Both the position numbers and the translations under genes were made by a program. Under the pieces are notes generated by a model, which saw only the letters and a list, made by a program, of their open reading frames with translations, did no database searches and was not told the origin of the DNA. Shown in pieces: positions 17,961 to 27,189 of a DNA stretch of 64,000 nucleotides. The DNA is from an uncultured Aliiroseovarius sp. (GTDB lineage Bacteria > Pseudomonadota > Alphaproteobacteria > Rhodobacterales > Rhodobacteraceae): positions 94,456 to 158,455 of the forward strand of contig NZ_CANLNB010000006.1 of NCBI RefSeq assembly GCF_947492455.1. Reading direction: 5' to 3'. Each line of letters begins with the position of its first letter. Position 1 is the stretch's first letter.

Positions 17961-18325
17961 TGGCACTGCCTTATATGTTGAAGCACAAAGGCTTCCCCGG
18001 GCGACTAACGGGGACCGACTATCAGTTTGTTATTCGCCGTGCCAGCAAGACGGGTGCGACGAAGCTTGCCGCCCGCGAACGTTACGCAGACCGCAAACCG
18101 GCAGATCGGCGTGCAGATATCGGCTTTATGAAGGCGCTGTGGGATTATTTCGGCGACCAGCCGTTTGAACGCGGAAATCTGGATGCCGGACGCCTGTCGT
18201 GGCTCTTTGAACGCGAGGTTCTGCCTGCGCAGGATCCCTTTGATCCCGAAGACTATGAAGCCCTTCTTGTGATCGATGAAGCCCGTGCGCGGGCCTCGTT
18301 CCCGGATGCGTTCGAGGAACAATAG
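17960..18325 (+). CDS. Hypothetical cytoplasmic protein
   Basis: A 121-residue protein, MALPYMLKHKGFPGRLTGTD at its start, with no signal peptide or membrane segment and many charged residues. The ATG shares an A with the preceding stop (TGATG), implying coupled translation. No family is recognised. Its place between pccB and pccA in one direction suggests co-expression with the carboxylase, but nothing in the sequence shows a role. Confidence 0.6.
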   Translation: MALPYMLKHKGFPGRLTGTDYQFVIRRASKTGATKLAARERYADRKPADRRADIGFMKALWDYFGDQPFERGNLDAGRLSWLFEREVLPAQDPFDPEDYEALLVIDEARARASFPDAFEEQ

Positions 18326-18435
18326 GCATGAATTCGCCCGCATTGAACACCAATTGGCAAAAAACAGCCCAACCGGATGCAACGCGTCTGGAGGGGTCTT
18401 GCGCGGGCCGTCGTTCATGCCAACATGATACACAC

Positions 18436-18538
18436 GCAGAGAGCAAATCCCCGTTCTCTGCAATGGTTTGTCGAAACCATTACCCTTCCCCTTCTTCTAC
18501 CCGGTTCAGTGCATTTGCCTCTGAACCGGGCCTTTTTT
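18436..18538 (+). ncRNA. Candidate small RNA or structured 3' end
   Basis: The 334-base gap between 18325 and 18660 has no convincing gene but holds three consecutive hairpins: GCAGAGAG/TTCTCTGC (18436-18461), AATGGTTT-GTCG-AAACCATT (18462-18481, perfect), and the terminator at 18500-18538. A weak promoter (TTGCGC near 18399, CATGAT near 18424) would start an RNA exactly at the first stem. It could equally be the structured end of the pccB mRNA. No known sRNA family is recognised. Confidence 0.35.
18500..18538 (+). terminator. Rho-independent terminator
   Basis: CCCGGTTCAG pairs perfectly with CTGAACCGGG across an 11-base loop and is followed by CCTTTTTT. It would end transcription from pccB before pccA. 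Confidence 0.85.
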
Positions 18539-18659
18539 CACCCGGTGCAAGCCGGTCGCATGATGCCCGGCGTCGTGGGTCGCGAAAATTCGACTTGGGT
18601 ACCTTGTGCAAACGGGGCAGAATGACTGCAAGAAACCACTCTGAAAGAGGCAGTCTTAC

Positions 18660-18866
18660 ATGCAGTACAAATCGCTTATCGCAGGGGCGCTTGCCTTTGC
18701 CATGCTGGCAGGATGCCAGTGGAACGACCTTGAACGCGCCGGTGTCGGTGCGGCGACAGGTGCCGTGGTCGCAAGTGCAACCAATGGCAGTGTTCTCACC
18801 GGAGCCGTCATCGGCGCAGGCGCAGGTGCGCTGTGCGACGACTTGGGCGTCGGTATCTGCAACTGA
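18660..18866 (+). CDS. Small glycine-zipper lipoprotein
   Basis: A 68-residue lipoprotein. The signal MQYKSLIAGALAFAMLAGC places the lipid Cys at residue 19; the rest is a Gly/Ala-rich stretch (GVGAATGAVV...TGAVIGAGAGALC) like the glycine-zipper of small outer-membrane lipoproteins, ending in a Cys-rich tail (LCDDLGVGIC). AAAGAGG precedes the ATG. It is flanked by a terminator on each side, so it is expressed alone. It probably supports the outer membrane; nothing more specific is visible. Confidence 0.75.
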   Translation: MQYKSLIAGALAFAMLAGCQWNDLERAGVGAATGAVVASATNGSVLTGAVIGAGAGALCDDLGVGICN

Positions 18867-18914
18867 TCTGAAATTCTCTGGCTCCGCTGACAGCGGATCC
18901 TCCACGCACAATCG

Positions 18915-18947
18915 GCCTGCCGAGACCTTTGGTTTCGGCGGGCTTTT
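18915..18947 (+). terminator. Rho-independent terminator
   Basis: A 13-bp stem (GCCTGCCGAGACC with GGTTTCGGCGGGC, two G-T pairs) with a TTT loop followed by TTTT. It ends the small lipoprotein transcript, so pccA must have its own promoter in the ~60 bases that follow or depend on read-through. Confidence 0.8.
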
Positions 18948-19009
18948 CTATGTCAATCAGCGGGACACTCTGCCGTGTCGCGCCCTCACATGAATCGAAA
19001 GGACAGGAC

Positions 19010-21058
19010 ATGTTCAACAAGATCCTGATTGCGAACCGAGGCGAGATCGCTTGCCGCGTGATCAAGACAGCCCGCAAAATGGGCATCAAGACGGTGGCAA
19101 TCTATTCGGATGCCGACCGGAATGCGCTTCATGTGAAAATGGCCGACGAAGCCGTTCACATCGGCCCGCCCCCGGCGAACCAGTCGTATATCGTCATCGA
19201 CAAGGTCATGCAGGCCATCAAGGACACCGGCGCCGAGGCTGTGCACCCCGGTTACGGCTTCCTGTCGGAAAACTCGAAATTCGCCGAGGCGCTTGAAGCC
19301 GCTGGCGTTGCCTTCGTTGGCCCACCCAAAGGCGCCATTGAAGCCATGGGCGACAAGATCACCTCGAAAAAGATCGCTCAGGACGCCGAAGTGTCGACCG
19401 TTCCCGGTTACATGGGCCTGATCGAAGACGCGGACGAAGCCGTGAAGATCTCGAACGAGATCGGCTACCCGGTAATGATCAAAGCCTCGGCCGGTGGCGG
19501 CGGTAAAGGGATGCGGATCGCGTGGAACGACGAAGAGGCCCGCGAAGGCTTCCAGTCGTCCAAGAACGAAGCTGCCAACAGCTTTGGTGACGATCGTATC
19601 TTCATCGAGAAGTTCGTGACCCAGCCGCGTCACATCGAAATTCAGGTTCTGTGCGACGCGCATGGCAACGGCATTTATCTGAACGAACGTGAATGCTCGA
19701 TCCAGCGTCGTAACCAGAAAGTTGTGGAAGAAGCCCCGTCGCCCTTCCTGGACGAAGCCACCCGTAAAGCCATGGGTGAACAGTCGGTCGCACTGGCCAA
19801 AGCCGTGGGCTATACCTCGGCCGGTACGGTGGAATTCATCGTTGATGGCGACAAGAACTTCTACTTCCTGGAAATGAACACCCGCCTGCAGGTGGAACAC
19901 CCCGTGACCGAGCTGATCACCGGTGTCGACCTTGTGGAACAGATGATCCGCGTCGCCAATGGCGAGCCGCTGTCGATCACGCAGGACGATGTGGGCATCA
20001 ATGGCTGGTCCATTGAAAACCGCGTCTACGCAGAAGACCCCTATCGTAACTTCCTGCCGTCGATCGGTCGCCTGACCCGCTATCGTCCGCCCGCAGAAAT
20101 TGCGGCTGGTCCGATGCAGGCCAACGGCAAATGGGCTGATGAAGCCATCGAAGGCACCAACTTTGCAGTACGTAACGATACCGGCGTCTATGAAGGCGGC
20201 GAGATCTCGATGTACTACGACCCGATGATCGCCAAGCTGTGTACTTGGGCACCGACCCGGAACGAAGCCATCGAAGCCATGCGCAACGCGCTGGACGGGT
20301 TCGAACTGGAAGGCATCGGTCACAACCTGCCCTTCGTGTCGGCTGTGATGGATCACCCGATCTTCATGAAAGGCGAGATGACCACCGCCTTCATCGAAGA
20401 GCAGTATCCCGACGGGTTCGAAGGTGTAGAGCTGAGCACCGACGCGCTGCGTCGCATCGCTGCTTCGGCGGCTGCCATGTACCGCGTCGCTGAAATCCGC
20501 CGCACCCGTATCTCGGGCCGTATGGACAACCACGAGCGTAAAGTGGGCAAGAACTGGGTCGTGACCCTTCAGGGCGAAGAGTTCGCTGTGAAGATCAAGG
20601 CCGACAAGAAAGGCTCGACCATCAAGTTCGAAGACGGCACCAAAATGCGCGTCTCCTCGGATTGGACGCCGGGCGACAGCCTTGCCACGCTGGACGTGGA
20701 TGGCTCGCCGCTGGTGCTGAAGGTGGACAAGATCACCTCGGGCTTCCGTATGCGCTCGCGGGGTGCTGACCTGAAGGTGCATGTCCGCACCCCGCGTCAG
20801 GCTGAACTTGCCCGCTTGATGCCGGAAAAACTGCCGCCGGATACCTCGAAAATGCTGCTCTGCCCGATGCCGGGTCTGGTGGTGAAGGTCGACGTGGAAG
20901 TCGGTCAGGAAGTTCAGGAAGGTCAGGCGCTCTGCACGATCGAAGCCATGAAAATGGAGAACATCCTGCGCGCCGAGAAGAAGGGCATCGTGTCCAAGAT
21001 CAACGCAGGCGCAGGCGACAGCCTTGCCGTTGACGAAGTGATCATGGAGTTCGAATAA
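19010..21058 (+). CDS. pccA: Propionyl-CoA carboxylase, alpha (biotin carboxylase) subunit
   Basis: A 682-residue biotin-dependent subunit. The biotin carboxylase domain starts MFNKILIANRGEIACRVIKT; the ATP-grasp loop ASAGGGGKGMRIAW and the catalytic region EMNTRLQVEHPVTELITG are intact. A BT linker domain follows (~residues 500-600), and the biotinyl domain ends the protein with EAMKMEN, Lys648 being the biotinylated residue. The ATG at 19010 follows GAAAGGA; an open frame further upstream is not coding. With PccB it forms methylmalonyl-CoA from propionyl-CoA. The next gene starts one base after its stop. Confidence 0.96.
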   Translation: MFNKILIANRGEIACRVIKTARKMGIKTVAIYSDADRNALHVKMADEAVHIGPPPANQSYIVIDKVMQAIKDTGAEAVHPGYGFLSENSKFAEALEAAGVAFVGPPKGAIEAMGDKITSKKIAQDAEVSTVPGYMGLIEDADEAVKISNEIGYPVMIKASAGGGGKGMRIAWNDEEAREGFQSSKNEAANSFGDDRIFIEKFVTQPRHIEIQVLCDAHGNGIYLNERECSIQRRNQKVVEEAPSPFLDEATRKAMGEQSVALAKAVGYTSAGTVEFIVDGDKNFYFLEMNTRLQVEHPVTELITGVDLVEQMIRVANGEPLSITQDDVGINGWSIENRVYAEDPYRNFLPSIGRLTRYRPPAEIAAGPMQANGKWADEAIEGTNFAVRNDTGVYEGGEISMYYDPMIAKLCTWAPTRNEAIEAMRNALDGFELEGIGHNLPFVSAVMDHPIFMKGEMTTAFIEEQYPDGFEGVELSTDALRRIAASAAAMYRVAEIRRTRISGRMDNHERKVGKNWVVTLQGEEFAVKIKADKKGSTIKFEDGTKMRVSSDWTPGDSLATLDVDGSPLVLKVDKITSGFRMRSRGADLKVHVRTPRQAELARLMPEKLPPDTSKMLLCPMPGLVVKVDVEVGQEVQEGQALCTIEAMKMENILRAEKKGIVSKINAGAGDSLAVDEVIMEFE

Positions 21059-21059
21059 A

Positions 21060-22616
21060 ATGATCGATGCACGTCATCGTACCCTGTCAGGGGCGCCGCA
21101 GATCGCGGCGTCTCTGCTTTTGGTTTCGGGACTATATCTCATTTACCAGTTGATGGCCTATGCCAGGGCAGGTGCGTTCGAGTTCCCCTTGGATGACGTG
21201 TACATACACCTTGCCATGTCCGAGCAGATTGCTGCAGGAGGCTATGGCGTTAACGCAGGCGAATATACTTCGGCTGCGTCTTCTCCTTTATATCCCTTCT
21301 TGTTGGTGCCGTTCGCTGGAACCGTGGGGCAGATTTGGGTCGTGGTCCTCTGGAACATCTTCGCGATGGTCGCTGCGACGATCTTGTGGGTCCGGATCGT
21401 GTTGGATGCGGTGACCGACAAGAAATGGGCTTGGGGGCTGGCGTTGCTCGGACCGCTTGCTTTCAACCTTGCGGGTCTCACGATGGTTGCGATGGAGCAT
21501 ATGCTGCACGTCTTGACCGTCATGGTCGTGTTGAGGGGCATGCAGATTTACCTGCGCGATGGGCGTGTGACCTGGCTTCTGTTCGTCGGAACGGCGCTTG
21601 GGGTTATGTTCCGGTTTGAGGGTCTTGCTGTCTCTGGTGGCGTTGCGCTTATCTTGGCGATGACGGGTCGCTGGAAAGCGGGTGGCGCGCTGTTTGCACT
21701 GTCTGCGCTGCTGGCTGGCGCTTACATGGCCTTTCTAGTGTCACTGGGCCTTGAGCCTCTTCCAAACTCGGTCATGGCCAAGATTGCTGGACCAACGGGT
21801 AGCCCCGATTTTGCGCTCGAGAATATGCTGATCAAGCTGATGGTGCAGTTGCGCAGCTATACTGCCATTGCAATGGCGGTGGTCGTGATCATCGCGGCCA
21901 CGATGATGTTGCGCGTGTGGCGCTCGGCCCCTCAGACGCGGGCGGTTCTGGCGGGTTTGGTTTTTGCCGGTGTGGCGCAGCTTCTATTGGGGCAATTCGG
22001 GTATTTTCATCGCTATGAACTCTACGCGATGAGCTTTGTCTTCGGGTTGTTACTGCTCGTTGTGTTTACGCGGGATGATTTTGCCACCTTGCGCACGTTA
22101 TTTCTTGTGGGTTTGCTGTTTTTGACCGGGAACTATTCGAACTGGATGTTCAGGTATGGAACCTGGTGCACAGCAGGCATTCTGGCGCAGCACCGCAATG
22201 CCAGCACCTTTGTGAAAGACTATTGGAATAAACCCATCGCTGTGAACGACTTGGGCTTTGTGGCCTGGGGCAATCCAAACTATGTCTTGGATCTGTGGGG
22301 GCTGGCTTCCTACAAGGCGCTCACCACCCGGATGGATACCCCGTATGAGGGCTGGGCCGGTGACCTTACCGACGAAGCTGGTATCGACCTTGCGATTGTC
22401 TATGACCGTTGGTTCAAGGATGGGCTGGGCAAGAACTGGGTGAAAGTTGGCACGCTGCGCTACAAGTATAACATTGCCTTTTTGGGCGGACGCAGCGTGT
22501 CTTACTATGCGACGTCGCCGGAAGCCGCCCCAGAATTGCGTCGCCTGATCGCCGAGTTTGCACCCAACGTTGTCGGGCCTGCTGAGATGTGGGTCGAACC
22601 AAAGGGGCAGGAATGA
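21060..22616 (+). CDS. GT-C-type membrane glycosyltransferase-like protein
   Basis: A 518-residue integral membrane protein with about ten hydrophobic segments. After the first segment it has FPLDDVYIHLAMSEQIAAGG, then GVNAGEYTSAASSPLYPFLL. This pattern (an Asp-Asp pair in the first outer loop, then a G-E-x-T-S..PL element) is that of AftB-like GT-C enzymes, which use lipid-linked sugars; the Asp is the usual catalytic base. A ~130-residue periplasmic C-terminal part follows. It begins one base after pccA and overlaps the next gene (ATGA), so it is embedded in the propionyl-CoA operon, where such an enzyme is unexpected. It is visibly less GC-rich than pccA. Sugar and acceptor are unknown. 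Confidence 0.65.
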   Translation: MIDARHRTLSGAPQIAASLLLVSGLYLIYQLMAYARAGAFEFPLDDVYIHLAMSEQIAAGGYGVNAGEYTSAASSPLYPFLLVPFAGTVGQIWVVVLWNIFAMVAATILWVRIVLDAVTDKKWAWGLALLGPLAFNLAGLTMVAMEHMLHVLTVMVVLRGMQIYLRDGRVTWLLFVGTALGVMFRFEGLAVSGGVALILAMTGRWKAGGALFALSALLAGAYMAFLVSLGLEPLPNSVMAKIAGPTGSPDFALENMLIKLMVQLRSYTAIAMAVVVIIAATMMLRVWRSAPQTRAVLAGLVFAGVAQLLLGQFGYFHRYELYAMSFVFGLLLLVVFTRDDFATLRTLFLVGLLFLTGNYSNWMFRYGTWCTAGILAQHRNASTFVKDYWNKPIAVNDLGFVAWGNPNYVLDLWGLASYKALTTRMDTPYEGWAGDLTDEAGIDLAIVYDRWFKDGLGKNWVKVGTLRYKYNIAFLGGRSVSYYATSPEAAPELRRLIAEFAPNVVGPAEMWVEPKGQE

Positions 22617-23128
22617 TTGCCGCACGCATAGCGGCTGGGGGTGCAGTGGCCTGCCTGATCAGCCTGACCGCCTGCAACTTGCATGGCGAAGCCGATTTGC
22701 GTGCGACCCTTGGGAAATATTTCACGCTGGGCGATACGCTGTCCTTTGAAAGCAAGATGACCTGCACAGCCGCCGTGTTCCGCGCGGCGCTGAACGACGT
22801 TAAGCCCGGCATGCCGCTGGCCGCGACAAGCGTTGAAGCGCAAGAGCTGTTCCGCGCCTCGGGCAAGGCCGCTCTGCGCGCAGACGGGCAGACACCGCAT
22901 GACCTGACGGATGAGATGCTGACGTCTGAAGACGGTGCCTTTGGCCGTCAGGCGCTGGCCGCTGCTGCGCTGGTCGGGAAATGCCTGTCGGATGCGGACA
23001 GCAAAGACTTCCGCCGCGCCCTAACGCGGCCCGGTGCGACCATCGCCTATGACACTGGGGTGCAGGGGGTCATGATCCTCGATCCCGTTGAACGAAAACT
23101 CTTTTTTGCCGCCGGAGATCCCCTGTGA
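22613..23128 (+). CDS. Lipoprotein of unknown function
   Basis: A 171-residue protein with a lipoprotein signal (MIAARIAAGGAVACLISLTAC, lipid Cys at residue 21). No known domain is recognised. The ATG overlaps the stop of the GT-C-like gene and is preceded by GGGGCAGG. It is 58 bases upstream of methylmalonyl-CoA mutase in the same direction. Because it is translationally tied to the glycosyltransferase-like gene, the two may act together at the cell envelope; that is inference from layout only. Confidence 0.7.
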   Translation: MIAARIAAGGAVACLISLTACNLHGEADLRATLGKYFTLGDTLSFESKMTCTAAVFRAALNDVKPGMPLAATSVEAQELFRASGKAALRADGQTPHDLTDEMLTSEDGAFGRQALAAAALVGKCLSDADSKDFRRALTRPGATIAYDTGVQGVMILDPVERKLFFAAGDPL

Positions 23129-23186
23129 TCCGCGGCCCGGAACCAGCCTGCGCTGAGAGGCGCATCAAGACGAAAAGGACGACAAG

Positions 23187-25313
23187 ATGAGCGACACAAA
23201 GAACTGGAAGGAACTGGCCGAGAAGGAGCTGCGCGGCCGCGCTCTGGACGACCTGACCTGGAACACGCTGGAAGGCATCGACGTCAAGCCGCTCTATACG
23301 GCAGAGGACACGGCGAACCTTGATCACATGGGCACGCTGCCCGGCTTCGGCCCATTCACCCGTGGCGTGAAGGCGACCATGTATGCGGGCCGTCCGTGGA
23401 CGATCCGTCAGTATGCGGGCTTCTCGACCGCTGAAGAATCGAACGCTTTCTACCGCCGCAACCTTGCCGCTGGTCAGCAGGGTGTCTCGGTCGCCTTCGA
23501 CCTTGCCACCCACCGTGGCTACGACTCGGATCACCCGCGCGTTGTGGGTGACGTTGGTAAAGCTGGTGTGGCGATTGATAGCGTCGAAGACATGAAGATC
23601 CTGTTCGACGGCATTCCGCTCGATAAGGTCTCGGTCTCGATGACGATGAACGGCGCGGTGATCCCGATTCTTGCGAACTTCATCGTCGCCGGTGAAGAAC
23701 AGGGCCACGACAAGTCGCTGCTGGCCGGCACCATTCAGAACGACATTCTGAAAGAATTCATGGTGCGCAACACCTATATCTACCCGCCTGAACCGTCGAT
23801 GAAGATCATCTCGGACATCATCGAATACACGTCCAACGAGATGCCGAAATTCAACTCGATCTCGATTTCCGGCTATCACATGCAGGAAGCGGGCGCGAAC
23901 CTGGTGCAGGAACTGGCCTATACGCTGGCTGACGGTCGCGAATATGTACGTGCCGCGATTGAAGCCGGCATGGACGTGGACAAGTTCGCAGGTCGCCTGA
24001 GCTTCTTCTTCGCCATCGGTATGAACTTCTTCATGGAAGCCGCAAAACTGCGCGCCGCGCGTACCCTGTGGCACCGCGTGATGACCGAGTTCGGCGCGAA
24101 GTCGGAACGCTCGAAAATGCTGCGCACCCACTGCCAGACTTCGGGCGTGTCGTTGCAAGAACAGGATCCCTATAACAACGTGATCCGCACCGCGTACGAA
24201 GCCATGTCGGCTGCCCTTGGCGGCACCCAGTCGTTGCACACCAACGCTTTGGATGAAGCGATTGCGCTGCCCACCGACTTCTCGGCCCGTATCGCACGTA
24301 ACACCCAGATCATCCTGCAGGAAGAAACCGGCGTGACCAACGTGGTCGATCCGTTGGCGGGCTCTTACTATGTGGAAAGCCTGACCGACGAGCTGATCAA
24401 CAAGGCTTGGGAGTTGATGGAAGAGGTCGAAAGCATGGGTGGGATGACCAAGGCTGTGGCCTCGGGCATGCCGAAACTGCGGATCGAGGAATCGGCCGCC
24501 AAGCGTCAGGCCATGATCGACAAAGGTGACGAAGTCATCGTTGGCGTGAACAAGTACAAGCTGGCTGAAGAAGACCAGATCGACATTCTGGACGTGGACA
24601 ACATGGCCGTGCGTGACAGCCAGATCGCCCGCCTTGAAAACATCCGCGCAACCCGCGACGCAGCTGCGTGCGAGGCCGCTTTGGCCGAGCTGACCCGCCG
24701 CGCCAAGGAAGGTGGTAACCTTCTCGAGGCTGCCGTCGAAGCCGCGCGTGCGCGCGCATCCGTAGGAGAGATCTCGATGGCTATGGAAGAAGAGTTCGGC
24801 CGTCACCGCGCCGAAGTGAAAACGCTGGCTGGCGTCTATGGCGCGGCTTACGAAGGCGACGAAGGCTTTGCGGCCATTCAGAAATCGGTCGAAGACTTCG
24901 CCGAGGCCGAAGGCCGCCGCCCGCGTATGCTGGTGGTGAAGATGGGGCAGGACGGTCACGACCGTGGCGCCAAGGTCATCGCGACCGCCTTTGCCGACAT
25001 CGGCTTTGACGTGGACGTAGGACCGCTGTTCCAGACCCCGGACGAAGCTGCTCAGGACGCCATCGACAATGACGTGCACATCGTGGGGATTTCCTCGCAG
25101 GCGGCGGGTCACAAGACGCTGGCCCCGCAACTGGTGCAGGCTTTGAAAGAGCAGGGCGCCGAGGATATCATCGTGATCTGTGGCGGTGTTATCCCGCAGC
25201 AGGACTATGACTTCTTGTATGAAAATGGCGTGAAAGCCATCTTCGGCCCGGGCACCAACATCCCCGAAGCGGCTCAGGACATCCTGAAGCTGGTGCGCGA
25301 AGCCCGCAGCTAA
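23187..25313 (+). CDS. mcmA: Methylmalonyl-CoA mutase
   Basis: A 708-residue single-chain (large subunit) B12 enzyme that turns (R)-methylmalonyl-CoA into succinyl-CoA. The catalytic barrel starts around [20 protein letters not shown], with the family Tyr/Arg positions present and [20 protein letters not shown]. The C-terminal cobalamin domain carries [11 protein letters not shown]: His591 in DxHxxG is the lower axial ligand of cobalt. A fused domain, rather than a separate small subunit, is normal for alphaproteobacterial homodimers. It completes the propionyl-CoA pathway with pccA and pccB; the epimerase is not in the window. Confidence 0.95.
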   Translation: MSDTKNWKELAEKELRGRALDDLTWNTLEGIDVKPLYTAEDTANLDHMGTLPGFGPFTRGVKATMYAGRPWTIRQYAGFSTAEESNAFYRRNLAAGQQGVSVAFDLATHRGYDSDHPRVVGDVGKAGVAIDSVEDMKILFDGIPLDKVSVSMTMNGAVIPILANFIVAGEEQGHDKSLLAGTIQNDILKEFMVRNTYIYPPEPSMKIISDIIEYTSNEMPKFNSISISGYHMQEAGANLVQELAYTLADGREYVRAAIEAGMDVDKFAGRLSFFFAIGMNFFMEAAKLRAARTLWHRVMTEFGAKSERSKMLRTHCQTSGVSLQEQDPYNNVIRTAYEAMSAALGGTQSLHTNALDEAIALPTDFSARIARNTQIILQEETGVTNVVDPLAGSYYVESLTDELINKAWELMEEVESMGGMTKAVASGMPKLRIEESAAKRQAMIDKGDEVIVGVNKYKLAEEDQIDILDVDNMAVRDSQIARLENIRATRDAAACEAALAELTRRAKEGGNLLEAAVEAARARASVGEISMAMEEEFGRHRAEVKTLAGVYGAAYEGDEGFAAIQKSVEDFAEAEGRRPRMLVVKMGQDGHDRGAKVIATAFADIGFDVDVGPLFQTPDEAAQDAIDNDVHIVGISSQAAGHKTLAPQLVQALKEQGAEDIIVICGGVIPQQDYDFLYENGVKAIFGPGTNIPEAAQDILKLVREARS

Positions 25314-25381
25314 AGCGCAAAAACACTTGCGGCTGGCGGCGTTTCCCGCCAGCTTCAACCCAGACCATCGAAGGGAACGAA

Positions 25382-25996
25382 ATGGCTCTGGGAGAAGTCG
25401 ATCATCTTGTGGTGTCCTCCGCGACCCTGTCAGAAGGCGTTGCGTATATCGAGGACCTGCTTGGGGTGTCCATGTCGGAGGGAGGAGACCATCCGCTCAT
25501 GGGCACCCACAATGCCCTTCTGTCCCTTGGCCCAGCCACCTATCTGGAAGTGATTGCCGTCAATCCTGACGCCGATGCGCCCGATCATGCGCGCTGGTTC
25601 GATCTGGACTATTTCACCGGCCCTGCACGGCTGACCAACTGGGCATTGCGGGTGCCGGATCTGCATCAGGCGCTTTTACGTGCGCCCGATGGGTCGGGGG
25701 ATGAGTTGCAGATGTCCCGCGGCGATCTGCGCTGGGATATGGCCGTGCCCTCTGATGGGCGGTTGCCATTTGCGGGCTGCGCGCCGGGGCTTTTGTCATG
25801 GCGGGGCGACATGCCTGCGCCGCGATTGCCCGATCACGGGCTGCGACTGGCCGCGCTGGAAATCACCCACCCCGAGGCTGAGGCGCTGCGCGTGGCCTTG
25901 CATCCGCTGGTCGAAGACACGAGGATCTCGGTCCATTCGGGCGCGCCGGGAGTTGTCGCATGGATCGACACGCCCTCTGGGCTGGTCCAGCTATGA
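25382..25996 (+). CDS. Glyoxalase-like (VOC superfamily) protein
   Basis: A 204-residue protein of the Glyoxalase_3 type: MALGEVDHLVVSSATLSEGV, then GGDHPLMGTHNALLSLGPATYLEVIAVNPDA, a two-half VOC fold with His and Glu residues at the usual metal positions. It is longer than methylmalonyl-CoA epimerase (~134 residues) and lacks its signature, so despite its place after mcmA it is not called epimerase. It overlaps the GNAT gene by four bases (ATGA). Confidence 0.75.
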   Translation: MALGEVDHLVVSSATLSEGVAYIEDLLGVSMSEGGDHPLMGTHNALLSLGPATYLEVIAVNPDADAPDHARWFDLDYFTGPARLTNWALRVPDLHQALLRAPDGSGDELQMSRGDLRWDMAVPSDGRLPFAGCAPGLLSWRGDMPAPRLPDHGLRLAALEITHPEAEALRVALHPLVEDTRISVHSGAPGVVAWIDTPSGLVQL

Positions 25997-26469
25997 TCAT
26001 CCGCGCTGCCTCTCTGGTCGATGCGCACGCGATCCAAGAACTGTGGAACCTCGCCATTCGCGAGACCTTGATCACGTTTAATTCGGTCCCGAAAACGCTG
26101 CTGGATGTTGAGAACGCCATTGAAACCGCCAAGTGTATGCTGGTCGCCGAGGACGACGGCGAGGTGATCGGCTATGCCAGCTTCGACCAGTTCCGCGCCG
26201 GGATCGGCTATGCCCACACCGCTGAACACTCGATCATGCTGGCCCCGCAGGCCCGGGGCCGCGGGGCAGGGCGGGCCTTGATGGATCGGATCGAGGCCGA
26301 GGCGCGTGCGCAAGGGTTTCATTCGCTAATTGCCGGGGTATCGGGTTCAAATCCGATGGGCGAACCGTTTCACGCGGCGATGGGCTATAAGACTGTTGGG
26401 GTCGTCCCAGAGGCCGGGCGCAAGTTCGATCAGTGGCATGATCTTGTGCTGATGCAGAAAGTCCTGTGA
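25993..26469 (+). CDS. GNAT-family N-acetyltransferase
   Basis: A 158-residue acetyltransferase. The acetyl-CoA binding motif is ARGRGAGRALMDRIEAEARA, and the region GVSGSNPMGEPFHAAMGYKTVGV resembles phosphinothricin/methionine-sulfone acetyltransferases (MnaT/Pat type). The start ATG overlaps the stop of the upstream gene; an in-frame GTG upstream is not needed. Acylation of methionine derivatives or a toxic amino acid analogue is plausible by family; substrate is not shown. Confidence 0.8.
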   Translation: MIIRAASLVDAHAIQELWNLAIRETLITFNSVPKTLLDVENAIETAKCMLVAEDDGEVIGYASFDQFRAGIGYAHTAEHSIMLAPQARGRGAGRALMDRIEAEARAQGFHSLIAGVSGSNPMGEPFHAAMGYKTVGVVPEAGRKFDQWHDLVLMQKVL

Positions 26470-26499
26470 CCCGGTCGCGAAAGCCGCTAACACTGCCTT

Positions 26500-27180
26500 A
26501 TGTCTATCTGGTCCCGTATCTCCGACGCGCTGTCCGCGCTTGCCAAGGGCGAAAGCCTGTCAGACGTGTTCTCGCATCTGCGCACGCCGCCGGAACGCTC
26601 GGCGGGTTTTGCGATTGCTGTGATTGCGCTGGGCGCGAAGATGGCCAAAGCGGATGGACAGGTGACGCGGGACGAGGTCTCGGCCTTTCGCGAGGTCTTC
26701 ACCATCCCGCAATCGGAAGAAAAGAATGCGGCTCGTCTGTTCAATCTGGCGCGCACGGATGTCGCCGGGTTTGAACTGTACGCCCAGCGGGTTGCGGCGA
26801 TGTTTGGCCCCGACGACCCGGCCCTATGCGACTTGATGGAAGGTCTGTTCCACATCGCGCTGGCCGATGGTGAATATCACCCCGGCGAAAACGCCTATCT
26901 GGAAGAGGTCGCGCGGATTTTCGGGATGCCCGAGGAACGGTTCGCCGCCCTGCGCTCGCGCATGGTGCCGGATGAACATCCCGACCCCTATCAGGTGCTT
27001 GGCGTGACACGCGACACTCCGCTGGATCAAATCCGCAAGGTCTGGCGCAACGAGGTGCGCGAAAGCCATCCCGACCGGATGATCGCCCGTGGCGTTCCCG
27101 AGGAAGCCATCAAACTTGCCGAAAAGCGCCTGATCGCCGTTAATCGCGCCTGGGACGAGATCAACGCAGGGCAAGGGTAG
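26500..27180 (+). CDS. TerB/DjlA-like J-domain protein
   Basis: A 226-residue soluble protein with two domains: a TerB-like helical domain (residues ~35-150, AVIALGAKMAKADGQVTRDE and GLFHIALADGEYHPGENAYL) and a C-terminal J-domain (~160-226) with the HPD motif in RESHPDRMIARG. It is arranged like DjlA but lacks its N-terminal membrane anchor. J-domains stimulate DnaK. Partner and stress are not evident. It is nine bases before the next gene. Confidence 0.82.
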   Translation: MSIWSRISDALSALAKGESLSDVFSHLRTPPERSAGFAIAVIALGAKMAKADGQVTRDEVSAFREVFTIPQSEEKNAARLFNLARTDVAGFELYAQRVAAMFGPDDPALCDLMEGLFHIALADGEYHPGENAYLEEVARIFGMPEERFAALRSRMVPDEHPDPYQVLGVTRDTPLDQIRKVWRNEVRESHPDRMIARGVPEEAIKLAEKRLIAVNRAWDEINAGQG

Positions 27181-27189
27181 GGCGGGCTG

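Noticed and set aside
18328..18993. Plus-strand frame across the gap between pccB and pccA
   Set aside because: It runs through two terminators and the small lipoprotein gene in another frame; residue content is not protein-like.
23070..25358. Minus-strand open frame of ~760 codons opposite mcmA
   Set aside because: Antisense shadow with His/Arg/Val-rich content typical of reversed alphaproteobacterial genes.
25382..25996. VOC protein after mcmA as methylmalonyl-CoA epimerase
   Set aside because: At 204 residues it is too long and resembles Glyoxalase_3 proteins rather than the epimerase.
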